From Sphingomonadaceae bacterium (GTDB lineage: Bacteria; Pseudomonadota; Alphaproteobacteria; Sphingomonadales; Sphingomonadaceae): a stretch of 64,000 nt of DNA. Numbering within the stretch: the stretch's first letter is position 1; each line of letters begins with the position of its first letter. The notes under the pieces were generated by a model. It did no database searches. It saw only the letters and a list, made by a program, of their open reading frames with translations, and was not told the origin of the DNA. The stretch covers positions 11,027 to 75,026 of the forward strand of contig JACKKZ010000008.1 of NCBI GenBank assembly GCA_024236195.1, written 5' to 3'. A program made the position numbers and the translations under genes. Shown piece by piece: positions 51,041 to 60,688 of the stretch.

Positions 51041-52354
51041 ATGGCTGACAAGGCACAATCCGAATCCCCGCTGGTGCAGGCGCAGTTGGACCGGCTCGAC
51101 AGCATGGCTGCGGGGAAGGACATGCTCGGGCACGAACGGTTGGCGCATCTGCTGGCGCGGCTGGAGCATCCCGAACGCGCGCTGCCCCCTGTGTTCCATG
51201 TCGCGGGCACCAATGGCAAGGGATCGACCATCGCCTATTTGCGCGCGGCCCTGCAGGCGCAGGGGCTGACAGCGCACGCCTTCACCAGCCCGCACCTTGT
51301 CCGGCTAAACGAGCGGATAAGGCTCGCCAATGTGCTGGTGAGCGATGCGGAGCTGGCGAAGCTGATCTCCGACACGCTCGATGTGGTCGGGCCGGAGGGG
51401 ACGACTTTTTTCGAAGCGACCACGGCGGCGGCGCTGCTCGGTTTTGCGCGCCATCGGGCGGATGCCTGCTTGCTTGAAGTCGGGCTTGGCGGGCGGCTCG
51501 ATGCGACCAACGTGGTGGCGCAGCCTGCCGTATGCGGGATCGCCCATGTCGCTATCGACCATCAGGAATTCCTCGGCGAAACACTGGGCGAGATCGCGGC
51601 GGAAAAGGCCGGGATCGCCAAACCGGGCGTGCCGCTCTGCGTCGTGCGGCAGGAGTTGGAGGCACTGGCCGCGATCCAGCGTGTGGCGGAACAAGTGGGT
51701 GCGCCCATGCTGCTGCAGGGTCGCGACTGGGATGCGCATTTCAAGGGCGAGCATTTGCTCTATCATGACGAGCACGGCCCGCTGGAGCTTCCCGCCCCCA
51801 CCCTGCCCGGCGCGCATCAGGCGACCAATGCAGGCCTTGCGCTGGCGATGCTGCGGCACCAGACGGCATTGACGCTCGACGTGGATTCGCTCGCCGCAGC
51901 GTTGACCGCCGCCCAATGGCCCGCGCGGTTACAGCGGCTCAAGGCCGGGCCTTTGACAGCGCAGCTACCCGAAAACGCAACGGTCTGGCTCGACGGCGCG
52001 CATAATGTCGCGGCCATGCGGGTGGTCACCACCTATCTGGCCGAGCAGCTCGCAACGGGCGAGCCGCTGGAAGTGGTCTTCGGGCTACTCGCCAACAAGG
52101 ATGCGCTGGGTGTGCTCAGGGAACTCGCCCGCCTGCCCTGCCGCCTGCATTGTGTGCCCATCGCCAGCTACGATTCCCGCGCGCCGGAGGAACTGGCCGC
52201 CATCGCCTGCGGCATGGGGCTGGAAGCGAGCACCAACGAGACGCTGGATGCCGCATTGGCGCCAATCAGCGGTGATGCGCCCAAAGTGCTGATTGTCGGC
52301 TCACTCTACCTCGCCGGGCAAGTGCTGCGCGCGAATGAGGAGTTTCCGGATTAG
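51041..52354 (+). CDS. folC: Bifunctional folylpolyglutamate synthase/dihydrofolate synthase
   Basis: 437 residues. FHVAGTNGKGSTIAYL is the Mur-ligase-type ATP loop and HAFTSPHLVRLNERI the folate-binding block; GLGGRLDATNVV and WLDGAHNVAAMR follow. It makes dihydrofolate and polyglutamylates folates. Order accD-folC matches many alphaproteobacteria. Confidence 0.93.
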   Translation: MADKAQSESPLVQAQLDRLDSMAAGKDMLGHERLAHLLARLEHPERALPPVFHVAGTNGKGSTIAYLRAALQAQGLTAHAFTSPHLVRLNERIRLANVLVSDAELAKLISDTLDVVGPEGTTFFEATTAAALLGFARHRADACLLEVGLGGRLDATNVVAQPAVCGIAHVAIDHQEFLGETLGEIAAEKAGIAKPGVPLCVVRQELEALAAIQRVAEQVGAPMLLQGRDWDAHFKGEHLLYHDEHGPLELPAPTLPGAHQATNAGLALAMLRHQTALTLDVDSLAAALTAAQWPARLQRLKAGPLTAQLPENATVWLDGAHNVAAMRVVTTYLAEQLATGEPLEVVFGLLANKDALGVLRELARLPCRLHCVPIASYDSRAPEELAAIACGMGLEASTNETLDAALAPISGDAPKVLIVGSLYLAGQVLRANEEFPD

Positions 52355-52362
52355 AGCGCCCA

Positions 52363-53760
52363 TTAGGCCGGCGCTTCATCCGGCTTGCTATCCCCGCCCT
52401 TACCCTTGGTCTGGCGCGCGGTTTCGACCACGAAGCCCTTGCGCCACAGGATCCACAGCAAGACCATTCCTGGGATCGCGACCACGACGGTGAAGCCCCA
52501 GAAGCCGACCCAGCCCAGCCCCTCGGCAATATAACCCGATGGTGCCGCCAGCCATGTCCGCCCCACTGCCGCAAAGCTCGACAGCAGCGCAAATTGTGTC
52601 GCCGTATAGGCAAGGCTCGACAGGCCGGAGAGATAGGTCACGAACACCGTCAGCCCGATCCCGCTGGTGAGGTTTTCCGTCCCCACTGCAATGCCCAGCA
52701 TCAGCGGCGAATGGCCGACCATGGCGAGGACACAGAACAGCAGGTTGCTAAACATCATCAGCAGGCCGGAAATCCACAGCGCGCGGCCCATCCCCAGCCA
52801 CGCAATGAACGGCCCGCCCAGCGCGGAGCCGACGATCAGCGCGGCAAAGCCGACAAATTTGTTCACCGCGATGAATTCGGTGTCAGTAAAGCCCAGTTCC
52901 ACGATCATCGGGTTAAGCATCCCCTGCCCCATCGCATCGCCGACCTTGTAGATCAGCACGAACAGCAGGATCAGGATTGCCCCCTTGCGCTGGAGGAATT
53001 CGGCAAAGGGGCTGACCACGGTTTCCTTCAGCCATGCACCGAAGGACAGGCCGGCAGCCCGCGCCGTGCTTGGGTCATAGCTCCCGATACCCGCCCACAG
53101 CGCGCCAATCGCGGCCGGCAGGACAAGGAAGGCGGTGAGGCCGTAAGCCATCGCCCAGCCCGCATCGAAGCCTTCGGTAGAAGCGAGGTAGATCGTCCCC
53201 GCCCCTGCCAGCAGGTTCCCCGTGCGATAGCCGAACTGGTTCATCGCCGTGCCATGAGCCAGCTCGTCATCAGACAGGATTTCGATGCGATAGGCGTCAA
53301 TCACAATGTCCTGCGTCGCCGAGAGGAAGGCCACGGCAATCGCCCACAGGGCGAAGGGCGCAATATTGTCATTGCTGGGGTTGCTTGCCCCCAATTGCCA
53401 CAGCGCCACCACCAGCAGTGCCTGAATAAAGAACAGCCACGCCCGCCGCTGGCCGAACATGCGCGTCAGGATGGGCAACGGCACCTTGTCCACCAGCGGG
53501 GCCCAGAGGAATTTCAGCGTATATGGCGTTGTCAGGCCGATAGCGAAGCCAATGGTCGATTTCTCGATCCCCACTTTGGAGAGCCAGAATGTCATTGTGC
53601 CCAGCAGCAAGGTCAGCGGGAAACCGCTCGATATGCCCAGCAGGAAAGCCACGAAGGGCATCTTGCGCCGATAGGGAGCAAAGGCCGGGATGACAAAGGC
53701 CAGCGCCACCACCCCGCCGATCACTGCGAACAGGATGATCGTGTCCATCCCTATAGCCAT
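52363..53760 (-). CDS. AmpG-type MFS permease
   Basis: 465 residues with about 12-14 membrane spans. GFPLTLLLGTMTFWLSKVGI and TTPYTLKFLWAPLVDKVPLP are the AmpG-like (muropeptide permease) N-terminal marks, and SATQDIVIDAYRIEIL follows the fourth helix. In enteric bacteria AmpG imports anhydromuropeptides for wall recycling; a related non-AmpG role cannot be excluded. AAGGAGGAG precedes ATG 53760. It converges on folC, 8 bases away. Confidence 0.83.
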   Translation of the reverse strand: MAIGMDTIILFAVIGGVVALAFVIPAFAPYRRKMPFVAFLLGISSGFPLTLLLGTMTFWLSKVGIEKSTIGFAIGLTTPYTLKFLWAPLVDKVPLPILTRMFGQRRAWLFFIQALLVVALWQLGASNPSNDNIAPFALWAIAVAFLSATQDIVIDAYRIEILSDDELAHGTAMNQFGYRTGNLLAGAGTIYLASTEGFDAGWAMAYGLTAFLVLPAAIGALWAGIGSYDPSTARAAGLSFGAWLKETVVSPFAEFLQRKGAILILLFVLIYKVGDAMGQGMLNPMIVELGFTDTEFIAVNKFVGFAALIVGSALGGPFIAWLGMGRALWISGLLMMFSNLLFCVLAMVGHSPLMLGIAVGTENLTSGIGLTVFVTYLSGLSSLAYTATQFALLSSFAAVGRTWLAAPSGYIAEGLGWVGFWGFTVVVAIPGMVLLWILWRKGFVVETARQTKGKGGDSKPDEAPA

Positions 53761-53856
53761 AAACGCCCTCCTCCTTGGCAATCTGTCGATACCTAACGGC
53801 TTGCGCGAGTATGGGAAGGCTGGATAGTCACTCACTCAACAGCTAAGGGGCGCTTC

Positions 53857-54747
53857 ATGACCACAGAACCGCGTCCCGAAGGCGATCGTATCGCCAAGTT
53901 GCTTGCCCGTGCAGGTGTCGCCAGCCGACGCGAAGTGGAGCGAATAATCGCGGATGGACGCGTCACGCTGGATGGCAAGCCGGTCGATACGCCCGCGACC
54001 TTCCTCACCAGCCTGCGCGGGGTGAGCGTGGACGGCAAGCCGGTGGCCAAGGCCGAGCCGACCCGCCTGTTCCTGTTCAACAAACCCGAAGGCTTGCTGA
54101 CGGCAGAGCGCGATCCGGCAGGCCGCCCGACGATCTACACCGCGCTGCGCAACGCACTGCCCAAGGGTGCGCCGCGGGTGATGCCGGTTGGCAGGCTTGA
54201 CCTCAACACCGAAGGCTTGCTGCTGCTGACCAATGATGGCGCGCTCAAGCGGGCGATGGAGCTGCCCGCCAGCGGCATCCCCCGCACCTATCGCGCGCGC
54301 GCCTTTGGCGACATCACGCAGGGCCAGTTGGAAGACCTGATCGACGGGATAACCATTGATGGTGTCCGCTATGGCAGGATCGACGCCAATATGGAGCGGC
54401 GCACGGGTCGCAACCAGTGGATCGAAATGACCATAACCGAAGGCAAGAACCGCGAGATTCGCCGCGTGCTGGAACATCTCGGCCTCAAGGTCAGCCGCCT
54501 GATCCGCACCGCCTATGGCCCATTCGAACTGGGCGATCTGGGCCGTGGACAGGCGGTGGAAGCGCGCAAGCACGATATTGGCCGGTTCATGAGCAGCCTT
54601 AAACTTTCGGGCAATCTTCACCCCTCCCCTTCAGGGGAGGAGCCGGGGGTGGGGGCTGTCCGCAAGCACAGCACCCGCAAGACAACCCCCACCCCAACCC
54701 CTCCCCTGGAAGCGAAGCTGTCCCGCAGGGACAAAGGGAGGGGCTAA
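53857..54747 (+). CDS. rluB: RluB/RsuA-type rRNA pseudouridine synthase with repeat-derived C-terminus
   Basis: 296 residues. The N-terminal S4 domain (RIAKLLARAGVASRREVERII) is followed by the catalytic domain with GRLDLNTEGLLLLTND (catalytic Asp115) and GKNREIRRVLEHLGL. It modifies 23S rRNA near the peptidyl-transferase centre in E. coli. The last ~45 residues, from about SGNLHPSPSG, are encoded by a family-A palindromic repeat, so the tail is foreign to the enzyme. rsmD starts two bases after the stop. Confidence 0.9.
   Translation: MTTEPRPEGDRIAKLLARAGVASRREVERIIADGRVTLDGKPVDTPATFLTSLRGVSVDGKPVAKAEPTRLFLFNKPEGLLTAERDPAGRPTIYTALRNALPKGAPRVMPVGRLDLNTEGLLLLTNDGALKRAMELPASGIPRTYRARAFGDITQGQLEDLIDGITIDGVRYGRIDANMERRTGRNQWIEMTITEGKNREIRRVLEHLGLKVSRLIRTAYGPFELGDLGRGQAVEARKHDIGRFMSSLKLSGNLHPSPSGEEPGVGAVRKHSTRKTTPTPTPPLEAKLSRRDKGRG
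54619..54745. repeat. Palindromic repeat family A, copy 2, at the 3' end of the RluB-type gene
   Basis: About 127 bp from CACCCCTCCCCTTCAGGGG to GGGACAAAGGGAGGGGC, with GGGGGTGGGG and CCCCCACCCC inside as in copy 1 (22961). It supplies the last coding part of the pseudouridine-synthase gene and its stop region. Confidence 0.85.
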
Positions 54748-54749
54748 TA

Positions 54750-55295
54750 ATGAGGATTATCTCGGGCACATGGCGCGGGCGCAAGCTGGCGGCGCCCAAG
54801 GGTGACGCAACCCGCCCCACGGCGGACCGCACGCGCGAGACCCTGTTCTCCATGCTCACCAGCCGCCTTGGCAGTTTCGAGGATTTGCGCGTGGCGGACC
54901 TCTTCGCCGGCTCCGGCGCACTGGGACTGGAAGCGCTCAGCCGGGGCGCCGCAAGCTGCCTGTTCGTGGAGCAGGAACCTGAAGCATTGAAGGCCATCCG
55001 CGCCAATATCGCCACCCTTGGGGCACGCGACCTCACCGATGTGCGAGCCAGCTCTGTCCTAACGCTTGGCCCTGTCCCTGCCCCCTATGACCTGCTGCTG
55101 CTCGACCCGCCTTACACCACCGGCGCAGGCGCGGTGGCGCTCGACCGGATGATGCGGCTCGGCTGGATCGGCGAAGGCACATGGATGGCGGTGGAGACCA
55201 GCGGCAAGGAAGATGTCGTGGTCAAAGGCCTCGCCATCGAAACCGAGCGCAAGGTCGGGAAGGCGAAGCTCACCCTGCTGCGGATGGAAGCCTGA
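54750..55295 (+). CDS. rsmD: 16S rRNA (guanine966-N2)-methyltransferase
   Basis: 181 residues. SAM-binding DLFAGSGALGLEALSRGA and the catalytic LLLLDPPY are typical of RsmD. MRIISGTWRGRKLAAP at the start matches the family. It begins two bases after the pseudouridine-synthase stop, so the two RNA-modifying genes are probably co-transcribed. Confidence 0.93.
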   Translation: MRIISGTWRGRKLAAPKGDATRPTADRTRETLFSMLTSRLGSFEDLRVADLFAGSGALGLEALSRGAASCLFVEQEPEALKAIRANIATLGARDLTDVRASSVLTLGPVPAPYDLLLLDPPYTTGAGAVALDRMMRLGWIGEGTWMAVETSGKEDVVVKGLAIETERKVGKAKLTLLRMEA

Positions 55296-55343
55296 GCGCG
55301 CTTGCACGCCGCCCCAACGTTCCCTAAACGTTCACACATTGCC

Positions 55344-57650
55344 ATGACTGATACTCCACTCGCACTTGCCGCCGGGGATGCCGGCCTGCCGCCCTATGCG
55401 GAGCGGCTCAACATGCCGCAGAGAGAGGCTGTGCTGACCACGGAAGGGCCGGTGCTGATGCTGGCGGGAGCTGGTACGGGCAAGACCGCCGCACTGACTG
55501 CCCGGCTCGCTCACTTGGTCGCCACGCGCCGCGCATGGCCCAGCGAAATCCTGTGTGTCACTTTCACCAACAAGGCTGCACGCGAAATGCGCGAACGGGT
55601 GGGCCAGCACATCGGCGATGCAGTGGAAGGGATGCCATGGCTGGGCACATTCCATTCGATCTGCGCCAAAATGCTGCGCCGCCATGCCGAGCTGGTCGGG
55701 CTGCAATCCAATTACACGATCATCGACACAGACGATCAGCTGCGCCTGCTGAAAACGATGATCAAGGATGCCGGGCTGGATGAAAAACGCTGGCCCGCGC
55801 GGCAACTGGCCGGGCTGATTGACCGCTGGAAGAATCGCGGGCTCAACCCGGTAGACCTCGATGCCGGGGAAAGCGAAGCCTATGCCAATGGCCGAGGGGC
55901 GGAGTTCTACAAGGCCTATCAGGAACGGCTGAAAGCGCTCAACGCCTGCGATTTCGGTGATTTGTTGCTCCACATGCTCAACATTTTTCGCCGCGAGCGC
56001 GAGGTGCTGGAGCAATATCAGCGCCGCTTCAAATATGTGCTGGTGGACGAATATCAGGACACCAACGCGGTCCAGTATCTCTGGCTGCGGCTGCTGGCGC
56101 AGGACCGCAAGAATATCTGCGTGGTTGGCGATGATGACCAGTCGATCTACAGCTGGCGCGGCGCAGAGGTGGCGAATATCCTCCGCTTTGAGAAGGATTT
56201 CCCCGGCGCGAAGGTGGTGAAGCTGGAGCAGAATTACCGCTCCACCCCGCATATCCTTGGCGCGGCCAGCGGATTGATCGACGCCAACAGCCAGCGACTG
56301 GGCAAGACGCTGTGGACCGAGACGCAGGGCGGCGACAAGCTCCGCGTGATCGGCGTGTGGGATGCGCCAGAGGAAGCGCGCCGCGTGGGCGAAGAGATTG
56401 AACGGCTCGAACGCGAAGGTGCGCCGCTGGACAAGATCGCTATCCTCGTGCGCGCACAATATCAGACGCGCGAGATTGAAGATCGCTTCATACAAATAGG
56501 GCTTAACTACCGGATAATCGGCGGTTTCCGCTTCTACGAACGCGCGGAAATCCGTGATGCTTTGGCCTATTTGCGGGTGATAGCGCAGCCGCAGGACGAT
56601 CTGGCGTTTGAACGCATCTACAACCAGCCCAAGCGCGGGCTTGGCGCGAAGACGCTGGAGAAAATGCACATTGGTGCGCGGCGGATGGGGATGCCACTGG
56701 CCGCCGCTGCCCTGCAACTGGCCGATAGCGACGAATTGCCCAAGCGCGCGGCAGGCACGATTGGCGCGCTAATGCGCGATTTCCTGCGCTGGCGGGAGAT
56801 GGCGGAGCGCGTCACCCCGTCCGAATTGCTGCGGACTGTGCTCGATGAAACCGGCTACATGGCCATGCTGGAGGCCGAGAAGACCGCCGAGGCCAAGGGC
56901 CGGATTGAAAACCTCTCCGAACTTGCCCGCGCGATGGAAGACTATGAGACGCTGGGGGACTTCCTCGAACATGTCAGCCTGGTGATGGATAATGATCGCA
57001 ATGATGATGGCGAGAAAGTCACCATCATGACGATCCACGCTGCCAAAGGGCTGGAATTCGACAATATCTTCTGCGTCGGCTGGGAAGAAGGCGTCTTCCC
57101 CAGCCAGCGCGCATTGGATGAAGGCGGGCTGGCTTCGCTGGAGGAAGAGCGCCGCCTCGCCTATGTCGCGATCACCCGCGCAAGGCGCCGCTGCACCATC
57201 CTCCATGCCGCCAACCGGCGCATCTATGGCCAGTGGACCAGCTCCATCCCCAGCCGCTTTATCGAGGAACTGCCCGCCGAGCATATCGAGCAGGAAACCA
57301 CCCTCACCGGCGGCGCGAGCATGTGGCAAGCCAACTGGAGCGAACGCGAGGATCCCTTCGCGCATGTCTCCCGCGACCGCCCGGACCGCTCATCCTCGCG
57401 CGGCCCCGGCTGGCAGAGGGCCTTGTCCACCGGCTACGAAAAAGTACCCGCACGGGTGAAGGAAAACACCCGCAGCGCCGCAAGTTTCGCAGCAAAACCG
57501 CGCACCGACATCGCCTTGGGGGCGCGCGTGTTTCATGAGAAATTCGGCTATGGTGTCGTCACTGACCAGGAAGGCAACAAGCTGGAGATAGAGTTCGAAC
57601 ACGCCGGGACGAAGCGGGTGCTGGATAGTTTTGTGAGCTTGGCTGAGTGA
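55344..57650 (+). CDS. PcrA/UvrD-type DNA helicase
   Basis: 768 residues of superfamily 1A. Walker A is LAGAGTGKTAALTARL, then VTFTNKAAREMRERV (Ia), VDEYQDTN (II), DDQSIYSWRGA (III), KLEQNYRS (IV), IMTIHAAKGLEFD (V) and YVAITRARRR (VI). The C-terminus IALGARVFHEKFGYG is the Tudor-like domain of PcrA/UvrD that binds RNA polymerase. It acts in excision repair and replication. ATG 55344 is preferred over a TTG 14 codons earlier. Confidence 0.95.
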   Translation: MTDTPLALAAGDAGLPPYAERLNMPQREAVLTTEGPVLMLAGAGTGKTAALTARLAHLVATRRAWPSEILCVTFTNKAAREMRERVGQHIGDAVEGMPWLGTFHSICAKMLRRHAELVGLQSNYTIIDTDDQLRLLKTMIKDAGLDEKRWPARQLAGLIDRWKNRGLNPVDLDAGESEAYANGRGAEFYKAYQERLKALNACDFGDLLLHMLNIFRREREVLEQYQRRFKYVLVDEYQDTNAVQYLWLRLLAQDRKNICVVGDDDQSIYSWRGAEVANILRFEKDFPGAKVVKLEQNYRSTPHILGAASGLIDANSQRLGKTLWTETQGGDKLRVIGVWDAPEEARRVGEEIERLEREGAPLDKIAILVRAQYQTREIEDRFIQIGLNYRIIGGFRFYERAEIRDALAYLRVIAQPQDDLAFERIYNQPKRGLGAKTLEKMHIGARRMGMPLAAAALQLADSDELPKRAAGTIGALMRDFLRWREMAERVTPSELLRTVLDETGYMAMLEAEKTAEAKGRIENLSELARAMEDYETLGDFLEHVSLVMDNDRNDDGEKVTIMTIHAAKGLEFDNIFCVGWEEGVFPSQRALDEGGLASLEEERRLAYVAITRARRRCTILHAANRRIYGQWTSSIPSRFIEELPAEHIEQETTLTGGASMWQANWSEREDPFAHVSRDRPDRSSSRGPGWQRALSTGYEKVPARVKENTRSAASFAAKPRTDIALGARVFHEKFGYGVVTDQEGNKLEIEFEHAGTKRVLDSFVSLAE

Positions 57651-57973
57651 GGAAATCACTGCATCTTGCTGCATTATGTGCCTTGCTAGTCGCCTCTTCG
57701 GCGAATGCCAAATCGAGGCCGTCAACCTTGCCAGAAGTGCAAGACCAAGCTGAGCAAATCCTGAAAAAGTGCGATGCGAAAGCGGTCATAGCGATCAACG
57801 TGCCCCATATTCAGTCCATTCGCTTCAAGCCGCGAAAGGATCCAAATCTGCGCACCGAAGGGGATTTGGCTGCGCTCAGATGTGTAGCAAGGCAGTATCG
57901 CAATCTCTTGAGCTACAATGAGATGGAAGCAATGCTGTTGGGACTCCCCAACGCGGCGGACGGACCAAAGTAA
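57647..57973 (+). CDS. Small exported protein of unknown function
   Basis: 108 residues with a signal peptide (residues 1-21, cleavage near ANA-KS). It starts at GTG 57647, overlapping the helicase stop (GTGA). The mature part has two Cys (KKCDAKAV and LRCVARQY) that may pair. No family was recognised, and the long stretch after it is repeat sequence. Confidence 0.65.
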   Translation: MRKSLHLAALCALLVASSANAKSRPSTLPEVQDQAEQILKKCDAKAVIAINVPHIQSIRFKPRKDPNLRTEGDLAALRCVARQYRNLLSYNEMEAMLLGLPNAADGPK

Positions 57974-57980
57974 CCCTCCC

Positions 57981-58087
57981 CGTCACCCCGGGCTTGACCC
58001 GGGGTCCAGCTTCCTTTTGCGCCATGCTGAGCGGTCGCACACATCCGAGAAGAACAGCGGGACCCCGGCTCGGGGGCCGGGGTGACG
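57981..58087. repeat. Palindromic repeat family E
   Basis: About 107 bp with inverted ends CGTCACCCCGGGCTTGACCC and GGGGGCCGGGGTGACG; next to them GGGGTCCAGCTT and GCGGGACCCC. It resembles the CCCGG-type palindromes found between genes in many alphaproteobacteria. Confidence 0.85.
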
Positions 58088-58184
58088 TCAGCGTGGGTGG
58101 ATTGGCCAAATCCCCATTTTCCTACACGCGACCGACTCGCTACACTCCACCCCGCTCTTTGAATTCGTAAAGCCGATCTCGACC

Positions 58185-58219
58185 AAGCCCTGTTGCCAAC
58201 ATTCTGGCCAGCAGGGCTT
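58185..58219 (+). terminator. Terminator-like hairpin
   Basis: AAGCCCTG pairs with CAGGGCTT around a 19-base loop whose ends (TTGCCA/TGGCCA) can extend the stem, followed by TCACATTT. It could end the transcript of the helicase and small exported protein. No gene is seen in 57974-58518 beyond the two repeats. Confidence 0.45.
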
Positions 58220-58321
58220 TCACATTTCTGCGCCCCTATGGATTGTGTTGCAGGGTGCGTGTCCGGAATGTGTTTGATCAACTTGCGGGAAAGTGTTTGC
58301 GCGAAAAGCGGGCGCTAAAAA

Positions 58322-58489
58322 CCCTCATCCAGCTTCCGCTAAGCGCTACGCACCAAGCTCCAGCATCCTTCTCCCACCGGGAGAAGAAGCGCGACGACAC
58401 CCTTCTCGTTGGGGGAGGAAGCGCAGCTGTCCGACGGACAACGGTACGAAGACTTATCGCACAGCGATTAGTCGCAGTTGGATGAGGGG
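58322..58489. repeat. Palindromic repeat family B, copy 3 (long form)
   Basis: 168 bp from CCCTCATCCAGCTTCCGCTA to TAGTCGCAGTTGGATGAGGG. It has the same ends as the copy at 33370 but about 55 extra bases in the middle, including CTTCTCCCACCGGGAGAAG and a CAGCTGTCCGACGGACAACG segment. Confidence 0.85.
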
Positions 58490-58518
58490 TTACGGGCGCG
58501 CTGGTTAGCGCGACCCAC

Positions 58519-59862
58519 TCAACTCGCCCCGATATCAAGGAAGCCCGGACGCGGGCCATTCCATTCGCCGGCGGGGATCACTTCGTTATCCGCTTCGTCG
58601 CGGCGCTGGCGGCGGGGGCGTTCCTCGCGTTCGGGGCGGGAATTGCGTTCAGAGCGCTCCGGACGTTCGCGGCGCGGCCTGCGCTCCTCGCGCGGTGCCT
58701 CTTCCACCTCAGGCTGCGGCTCAGGCGCCTTCAGTTCGACCCGCACGTCCTTCTTGCCGAAAACGGGCACTTCCGCGCCGGTCAGCTTCTCCACATTGCC
58801 GATCGCTTCGGCATCTTCCTCAGCGACAAAAGTGAAGGCGCGGCCCTTGGCCCCTGCCCGGCCTGTGCGGCCGATGCGGTGGACGTAATCATCCGGGTGC
58901 CAGGGCGTGTCGAAATTGAAGACGTGGCTCACACCCTTGATGTCGAGCCCGCGCGCAGCAACGTCGCTGGCAACGAGGATGTTCACATCACCCGCCTTGA
59001 ACCGCTCCAGCTCGCGCAAGCGGCTGGTCTGGTCCATGTCGCCGTGAACTTCGCTGCTGGCAAAGCCGTGGCGCTGCAGGCTCTTGTTGAGCTCGCGCAC
59101 CGTGGTCTTGCGGTTGGCGAAGATAATCGCGGTTTCGACAAGGTCGTTGCGCAGCAGCCAGCGCAGCGTCTCACGCTTCTGGCGGCTCTTCACCGGCACT
59201 TTGAAGGCGGTGATATCCTTGTTGGTGGTCGCCGCCCGGCTGACTTCGATCCGCTTGGGATTGTTGAGGAATTTCTTCGCCAGTTTCTCGATCGGCGGCG
59301 GCATCGTCGCACTGAACAGCATCGTCTGCCGCGTTTCGGGCAGTTTCGAACAGATGAATTCAATATCGGGGATGAAGCCCATGTCGAGCATGCGGTCGGC
59401 TTCGTCGATCACCAGCAGTTCACACCCGTTGAGCATGATCTTGCCGCGCTCGAACAAGTCCATCAACCGGCCCGGCGTGGCGATCAGCACGTCGACGCCT
59501 TCCTGCAGCGCCTTGACCTGGTCACCCATCTGCACGCCGCCGATTAGCAGTGCCATCTTGAGGTCGTGGTTGGTGCCGTATTTCTCGAAATTCTCGGCCA
59601 CCTGCGCGGCCAGTTCGCGGGTCGGCTCAAGGATCAGCGAACGCGGCATCAGTGCGCGGCGACGGCCAGCCGCCATGATGTCGATCATCGGCAGCACGAA
59701 GCTGGCGGTCTTGCCCGTGCCCGTTTGCGCGATGCCGATAATGTCCTTCATCATCAGTACCGGCGGGATCGCCTGCGCCTGGATCGGCGTCGGCTCGCTA
59801 TAGCCAGCGGCTTCCACCGCTTGCAGCAATTCAGGTGAAAGGCCGAGATCGGCGAAAGTCAT
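58519..59862 (-). CDS. DEAD-box RNA helicase (RhlE-like)
   Basis: 447 residues. Q motif PTPIQAQAIPP, Walker A AQTGTGKTAS, PTRELAAQV, TPGRLMDL, DEAD box VIDEADRMLD, SAT, ASDVAARGLDI and HRIGRTGRAG are all present. A basic Arg/Glu-rich tail (about 75 residues) follows, as in RhlE-type helicases that remodel ribosomal or mRNA structure. ATG 59862 gives the typical MTFADLGL; GTG 59898 is the alternative. Confidence 0.94.
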   Translation of the reverse strand: MTFADLGLSPELLQAVEAAGYSEPTPIQAQAIPPVLMMKDIIGIAQTGTGKTASFVLPMIDIMAAGRRRALMPRSLILEPTRELAAQVAENFEKYGTNHDLKMALLIGGVQMGDQVKALQEGVDVLIATPGRLMDLFERGKIMLNGCELLVIDEADRMLDMGFIPDIEFICSKLPETRQTMLFSATMPPPIEKLAKKFLNNPKRIEVSRAATTNKDITAFKVPVKSRQKRETLRWLLRNDLVETAIIFANRKTTVRELNKSLQRHGFASSEVHGDMDQTSRLRELERFKAGDVNILVASDVAARGLDIKGVSHVFNFDTPWHPDDYVHRIGRTGRAGAKGRAFTFVAEEDAEAIGNVEKLTGAEVPVFGKKDVRVELKAPEPQPEVEEAPREERRPRRERPERSERNSRPEREERPRRQRRDEADNEVIPAGEWNGPRPGFLDIGAS

Positions 59863-59989
59863 AGGCGTATTTTTGTCCGGATTTACGGGTGTTTTCACCC
59901 CAGGTCAGAGAGCGCGGGAAACGCCCTGCGAAGTGCCGCGGCCCTTCGCTGAAAAGCCGCGTGAAGTCAAGGTTGGAGCAGTCTGATGC

Positions 59990-60544
59990 TCAGTCGTTCA
60001 CAGCGACGAGCTGGCGCATCCGGCTTACTTCGCATTTGGCGCCAGCGCGCGATTGCAGCTTGTCCCGGTCTACGCAGAACATGCCATCGCCATTCTTTTC
60101 GACGTAAAAGCCGGAATAATAATCGCGCGCACTGCATGCTTTTTCGAGGTTGGCGCTGATGATCCGACGGTCACGCAGGAACAGGATCAACTGGCTGCCC
60201 TGCCCCGCCTGCACCCCGGCAATGGAACTGACCGGCAGGCATTTACCGATCTTGCGTTCTTCAAAGCGGGTGGAGATTTCCCGCGATGGCAGGTCTGCGA
60301 TCAGGTTTTGCCGGACTTGCGGGCTGCGCGGGGTCACGCGGATAACCACGCGCTGTTCGATCCGGACCTGATTGGCAACCATCGGCAGCCTTGCTTCCTC
60401 CAGCGCCTGCCAGCCCGGTGCTTCGCCTGCGACCTGGCCTTCGCGCGGCGTAAGCTCCGCCGAACCAGCGGGCAATTCCGCCTCTCCCCCAAGCGAAGGG
60501 AGCAGGAGCGCCACAGGCGCCAGCAGGATTGCAATCTGGTGCAT
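59990..60544 (-). CDS. Exported protein of unknown function
   Basis: 184 residues. MHQIAILLAPVALLLPSLGG is a signal peptide with a helical core. The body has VRIEQRVVIRVTPRSP and a Cys-rich end (KACSARDYYSGFYVEKNGDGMFCVDRDKL and AKCEVSRMRQLV; Cys at about 156, 173 and 189 of the open frame). No family was recognised. It is divergent from the FAD-linked oxidase; the 144-base gap would hold both promoters. Confidence 0.6.
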   Translation of the reverse strand: MHQIAILLAPVALLLPSLGGEAELPAGSAELTPREGQVAGEAPGWQALEEARLPMVANQVRIEQRVVIRVTPRSPQVRQNLIADLPSREISTRFEERKIGKCLPVSSIAGVQAGQGSQLILFLRDRRIISANLEKACSARDYYSGFYVEKNGDGMFCVDRDKLQSRAGAKCEVSRMRQLVAVND

Positions 60545-60688
60545 GCCAGTAAACTCGACCTCCGGAGCGGATACAAATTTGTCCCGATCATTCCGCTTAT
60601 TGGGGGCTATAACGCCGACATTTGAACCTTGGCTTAATCCCTCGCACACAGATGACAAGGGCCAAGCCGATGCTCTAAAGGCGCAGCT

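Noticed and set aside
55332..56717. 461-residue minus-strand open frame
   Set aside because: Antisense shadow of the UvrD/PcrA helicase; no recognisable domain.
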